Source: Flavobacterium wongokense (lineage in GTDB: Bacteria; Bacteroidota; Bacteroidia; Flavobacteriales; Flavobacteriaceae). From it: a stretch of 64,000 nucleotides of DNA. The first letter of the stretch is position 1; every line of letters starts with the position of its first letter. A program made the position numbers and the translations under genes. The notes below the pieces were generated by a model that was given only the letters and a program-made list of their open reading frames with translations, was not told the DNA's origin and did no database searches. This document shows positions 60,550 to 64,000 of the stretch, one piece after another. The stretch covers positions 310,001 through 374,000 of the forward strand of contig NZ_JAKIHP010000002.1 in assembly GCF_021608265.1 (NCBI RefSeq), read 5' to 3'.

Positions 60550-62478
60550 ATGAATTTTAAACACCCAGAAGTACTTTATTTCCTCTTCTTATTGGTCATC
60601 CCAATTCTGGTTCATTTATTTCAACTGCGTCGTTTCAAAAAAGAATATTTCACCAACGTACAATTCCTGAAGGAACTCTCGATACAAACACGTAAAAGTT
60701 CTACCATTAAAAAATGGCTGTTGCTTTTAACCCGTTTACTGTTGCTGGCTTTCCTGATATTAGCCTTTGCACAACCTTTCTTTTCTGCCAAAGACAGTAA
60801 AAAGAATACAAACGAAATGTACATCATCCTGGATAATTCGTATAGCATGCAGGCCAAAGGCAAAAAAGGGGAATTGCTCAAACGCGCCGTTCAGGACTTG
60901 TTGGAGCATACACCGGAAACACAAAGTTTTTCGTTGATTACCAATTCTGAAAATTATTGGAATACCGATATCAAATCGATTCAAAAGGATTTGCAGAACC
61001 TAAAATACAGCGCCTCACCTTTCCAACTTGATAACCTGATTGCAAAAGTCAATGCGAGGAAATCGGCTTTCAACAAAGATATCATCGTAATTACAGATGC
61101 TGTAGGTTTGGATGATAACCAGGCCAAAAGTTTCAGAAAGGAAGACAATGTATACTTCATCATTCCCGAAGCGGAACAAAAGGACAACATTGCGATTGAC
61201 AGCGTTTACATCCAGCAAACCTTAGATAGTTTTTACGAAATTGGCGTAAAGCTTTCTGCAAATGGTGCCGATTTTAAGGATGTTCCAATTGCACTATACA
61301 ACAAAAACAAACTCACTGCCAAAACGCTGATCAACTTTGAAACCAAGGAAAAAACCATCAATTTCACGATTCCGAAGGAAGATTTTCATGGGTATGTTTC
61401 AATTACCGATAAAGGCCTGGCTTACGATAACACTTATTATTTCAGCATTTCTAAACCTAGTAAAACGAATGTCATCAGCATTGGCGATACTGAAAAAAGC
61501 AATTTCCTGTCGCGGATTTATACCAGCGACGAGTTCAATTTCAACAACTTCCCAATATCAAATTTGGATTACAATTTATTGGAAAAACAAGATGCCATTG
61601 TGCTTGATGAGTTGAGTGATATTCCACAGGCGTTGCAGACCACGCTGAAATCTTTTGTGGCCAAAGGCGGAAACCTGGTTATTATTCCGGCTCAGGAAAG
61701 CAATGTTTCGCAATTGAATGCGTTTGTATCCAATTTTGGAGCCTTAAAATTTAATACGGCTTCGCCAAATGAAAAGAAGGTTACTAAAATCAACTTCAAC
61801 CATCCTTTGTTTAGCACAGTATTCGAAAAGAAAATCGATAACTTCCAATATCCATCCACTAAGGTTTCCTTTGGATTAAACAGTACAACTCCTTCGGTTT
61901 TGGCTTACGATGACCAAAGCGCATTCCTGACTTCATTGCCAAATGACCTATCATCGGTTTATGTTTTTGCAGCGCCAATCAACAAGGTAAACAGCAATTT
62001 CCAGAACTCGCCACTGATTGTTCCAACATTTTACAACATGGCACAGAACAGTCAGAAAACGGGAGTTAATGCGATTGTCATCGGCGAAAGCCAACCTTTT
62101 ATTGTGGATGCATTATTGTCAAAAGATGAAATACTTACAGTAAAAAATACAGCCGAAAGTTTTATTCCTGTACAGCAATTGCTGAATACCAAAGTGAAAC
62201 TGAGCTTTAACGATAATCCGACAGAAGCCGGAAATTTTGGTATCCTTAACGAATCAAATCTGGTGCAGAACATCAGCTTTAATTACAACAGGACTGAGAG
62301 CAATTTGGCACTGGCAAATCCAGATGTAGCCAAAAACTTTAAGGAAATTGAGGACATCGAAACTGTTTTCAATGACATTCAAACCGATAGAACCGATACG
62401 CAAATCTGGAAATGGTTTGTGATTTTAGCCTTACTCTTTTTAGCATTAGAACTACTCATTCAAAAATTTGTAAAATGA
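60550..62478 (+). CDS. BatA-domain (aerotolerance N-terminal) membrane protein
   Basis: 642 residues. N-terminal BatA region: a helix at ~7-26 (LYFLFLLVIPILVHLFQL), RRFKKEYFTNVQFL, and a second helix at ~56-76. A VWA-like part with MYIILDNSYSM (DxSxS; Asp95, Ser97, Ser99) follows, then a long periplasmic beta region and a final helix (WFVILALLFLALELLIQKF). It resembles the protein at 7066-9093 in layout. A role in envelope assembly is inferred. The stop overlaps the dihydroorotase start (ATGA). Confidence 0.82.
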   Translation: MNFKHPEVLYFLFLLVIPILVHLFQLRRFKKEYFTNVQFLKELSIQTRKSSTIKKWLLLLTRLLLLAFLILAFAQPFFSAKDSKKNTNEMYIILDNSYSMQAKGKKGELLKRAVQDLLEHTPETQSFSLITNSENYWNTDIKSIQKDLQNLKYSASPFQLDNLIAKVNARKSAFNKDIIVITDAVGLDDNQAKSFRKEDNVYFIIPEAEQKDNIAIDSVYIQQTLDSFYEIGVKLSANGADFKDVPIALYNKNKLTAKTLINFETKEKTINFTIPKEDFHGYVSITDKGLAYDNTYYFSISKPSKTNVISIGDTEKSNFLSRIYTSDEFNFNNFPISNLDYNLLEKQDAIVLDELSDIPQALQTTLKSFVAKGGNLVIIPAQESNVSQLNAFVSNFGALKFNTASPNEKKVTKINFNHPLFSTVFEKKIDNFQYPSTKVSFGLNSTTPSVLAYDDQSAFLTSLPNDLSSVYVFAAPINKVNSNFQNSPLIVPTFYNMAQNSQKTGVNAIVIGESQPFIVDALLSKDEILTVKNTAESFIPVQQLLNTKVKLSFNDNPTEAGNFGILNESNLVQNISFNYNRTESNLALANPDVAKNFKEIEDIETVFNDIQTDRTDTQIWKWFVILALLFLALELLIQKFVK

Positions 62479-63728
62479 ACCTAATCATCCGAAAAGCCAA
62501 AATTGTAGACCCAAAAAGTCCGTTTCATAATCAGACAGTTGATGTGAAAATTACCAAAGGCATTATCGAAGAAATTGGCGTTTCGCTTTTGAATATCGAT
62601 AACCATCAGGAATTTCATCATGAAGACCTGCATCTTTCACAAGGTTGGTTTGACACCAGTGTTTCGCTTGGCGAACCAGGTTTTGAGGACAGGGAAACGA
62701 TCACGAACGGATTGGATGTTGCGGCAAAAAGCGGGTTTACGGGAATTGCATTGCAGCCCAACTCCTATCCTATTATTGACAATCAGTCGCAGGTACATTT
62801 TGTAAAACAAAAAGCCACTAACTCAGTTACCGAATTGTTCCCGATTGGCGCTTTAACAAAAGGAAGCGAAGGCAAAGATTTAGCCGAACTCTACGATATG
62901 AAAAATGCAGGAGCTGTCGCTTTTGGGGATTATAATAAGAGCTTGTCAAATGCCAACCTGATGAAAATTGGCTTACAGTATGTCCAGGATTTTGATGGAT
63001 TGCTAATAGCATTCTGCCAGGATGAAAACATCAAAGGAAATGGGGTTGCTAATGAAGGGATTGCCTCTACCCAATTAGGATTAAAAGGAATTCCAAATCT
63101 AGCCGAAGAATTAATTGTTACCCGAAACCTCTTCTTACTGGAATATACCGGAGGTAAATTACACATCCCAACAATATCTACAGCAAAGTCTGTAGCCTTG
63201 ATAAAAGACGCCAAGAAAAAAGGGCTGAATGTGAGCTGCAGCGTTTCGGTACATCATTTGGTTTTAACCGATGAAAAACTCGAAGGCTTTGATACACGTT
63301 ATAAAGTTTCGCCGCCACTTCGCAATGAAACCGACAGGCAGGCATTAATAGCCGGGGTTTTAGACAATACCATTGACTGCATTACCAGCGATCACAATCC
63401 GATTGACATTGAAAATAAAAAGATGGAATTCGATTTGGCCAAGAACGGGACAATTGGCCTTGAAACCGCATTTGGTGCGTTGCTGACTGTTCTTCCTTTA
63501 GAAAAAATAATTGAAAAATTGACTTTCGGTAAACAGCTTTTAAACATTGAAAATCAAAAAATTAAAATAAAAAACAAAGCCTCATTTACTTTGTTTACGG
63601 TAGACAAAAAATGGACATTTGAGAAAGAGCATATTTTATCAAAATCCAAAAACTCAGCTTTCCTTGGACAGGAAATGAAAGGCAAAGCAATTGGTATTTA
63701 CAACAAAGGAAAATTAGTCTTAGCATAA
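62475..63728 (+). CDS. Dihydroorotase-like protein lacking the metal-ligand His pair
   Basis: 417 residues from ATG 62475 (overlaps the BatA stop by 4 nt). Amidohydrolase fold with the N-terminal barrel entry. At the usual HxH metal site the sequence reads DTSVSLGEPGFEDRETI, so both His are Ser (62, 64). Later SVSVHHLVL, SPPLRNETDR and SDHNPID partly resemble active dihydroorotase. A catalytically dead or altered PyrC-like protein is likely; it is often annotated as dihydroorotase in Bacteroidota. True pyrimidine activity would need another gene. Confidence 0.85.
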   Translation: MNLIIRKAKIVDPKSPFHNQTVDVKITKGIIEEIGVSLLNIDNHQEFHHEDLHLSQGWFDTSVSLGEPGFEDRETITNGLDVAAKSGFTGIALQPNSYPIIDNQSQVHFVKQKATNSVTELFPIGALTKGSEGKDLAELYDMKNAGAVAFGDYNKSLSNANLMKIGLQYVQDFDGLLIAFCQDENIKGNGVANEGIASTQLGLKGIPNLAEELIVTRNLFLLEYTGGKLHIPTISTAKSVALIKDAKKKGLNVSCSVSVHHLVLTDEKLEGFDTRYKVSPPLRNETDRQALIAGVLDNTIDCITSDHNPIDIENKKMEFDLAKNGTIGLETAFGALLTVLPLEKIIEKLTFGKQLLNIENQKIKIKNKASFTLFTVDKKWTFEKEHILSKSKNSAFLGQEMKGKAIGIYNKGKLVLA

Positions 63729-63737
63729 ATTTAACTC

Positions 63738-64000
63738 ATGGAAAATTTAGACAAATCAAACAACACAGCCATCATTGCTTACTTAACCATCATTGGAGCA
63801 GTGATTGCAATTTTTATGAACCAGGAAGAAAACAAAAGTGAGCTTGGCTCTTTTCACATCAGGCAGGCTTTAGGATTGTTTCTTTCCTTTTTCCTACTTG
63901 GATATTTTGTAGGTTACGCCAACAGCTGGACGGCAACAACGGCATTTTACCTGTTCTATTTCATACTTTGGATTTATGGCTTTGTTGGTGCATTACAAGG
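63738..64000 (+). CDS. Small membrane protein, C-terminus cut by window edge
   Basis: About 87 residues in the window from ATG 63738, 9 nt after the dihydroorotase stop. MENLDKSNNTAIIAYLTIIG, then a hydrophobic helix (AVIAIFM), HIRQALGLFLSFFLLGYFVG and a further helix. It resembles the DUF4870-type small membrane proteins found in many Bacteroidota. Incomplete at position 64000. Function unknown. Confidence 0.65.
   Translation, partial: MENLDKSNNTAIIAYLTIIGAVIAIFMNQEENKSELGSFHIRQALGLFLSFFLLGYFVGYANSWTATTAFYLFYFILWIYGFVGALQ

Overview
The window looks like chromosomal DNA of a Bacteroidota bacterium of the Flavobacterium type. It is AT-rich. It encodes T9SS-type secreted proteins, a TonB-dependent receptor, an LpxC-FabZ fusion and MenD. 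Recognisable promoters follow the Bacteroidota pattern TTG-N17-23-TAnnTTTG, and there are no clear Shine-Dalgarno sites. I see no tRNA, rRNA, CRISPR array, transposase or phage gene. Apart from the giant adhesin, it reads as core genome.

Layout. 1-6184: a very large secreted adhesin-like gene (minus strand, C-terminus outside the window) with eight ~102-residue Ig-like repeats. 6521-9918: cupin protein, membrane VWA-like protein and FabG. 10104-14539: an ECF sigma factor followed by a small membrane protein, a Metal_resist-type protein, an MbnP-family copper protein, a MauG/CCP-type diheme peroxidase and a YHYH-domain T9SS protein; two matching ECF-type promoter boxes are visible here. 14626-23766 (minus): sucD, NTF2-like, LpxD-like, efp, lpxA, lpxC-fabZ, lpxD, HD hydrolase and menD, a lipid A / translation / menaquinone block. 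23818-33193: acetyltransferase, thioredoxin-fold protein, two methyltransferases, ZIP transporter, MurQ, small membrane proteins, DinB-like protein, TerC and RidA-like protein. 33234-39198 (minus): parC, parE and ychF. 39312-47614: regulatory-domain protein, TonB receptor, ferredoxin, LuxC-type acyl-CoA reductase, serC and serA. 47725-52015: small membrane/lipoproteins, lolD, a polytopic membrane protein and a TIGR02757 protein. 52140-54685 (minus): AhpD-like protein, Crp/Fnr regulator, outer-membrane protein and a Cys-motif membrane protein. 54797-64000: T9SS protein, DinB, YdeI-like, response regulator, DUF4062-TPR protein, DEAD-box helicase, BatA-type protein, a degenerate dihydroorotase and the start of a small membrane protein.

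The most unusual signals are in the non-coding DNA. (1) Degenerate tandem arrays with a 7- or 8-bp period lie just 5' of at least seven start codons, and one lies inside the 5' end of a coding sequence. (2) A 109-bp palindromic element at 52020-52128 folds into an almost gap-free four-way junction. (3) A near-identical ~50-nt element occurs after two stop codons (31349, 46560). (4) A hairpin element occurs twice with a compensatory base change (24920, 31798). (5) A 16-bp perfect palindrome resembling an FNR box lies next to a Crp/Fnr gene. The most interesting protein system is the ECF-controlled MbnP/diheme peroxidase/YHYH cluster.
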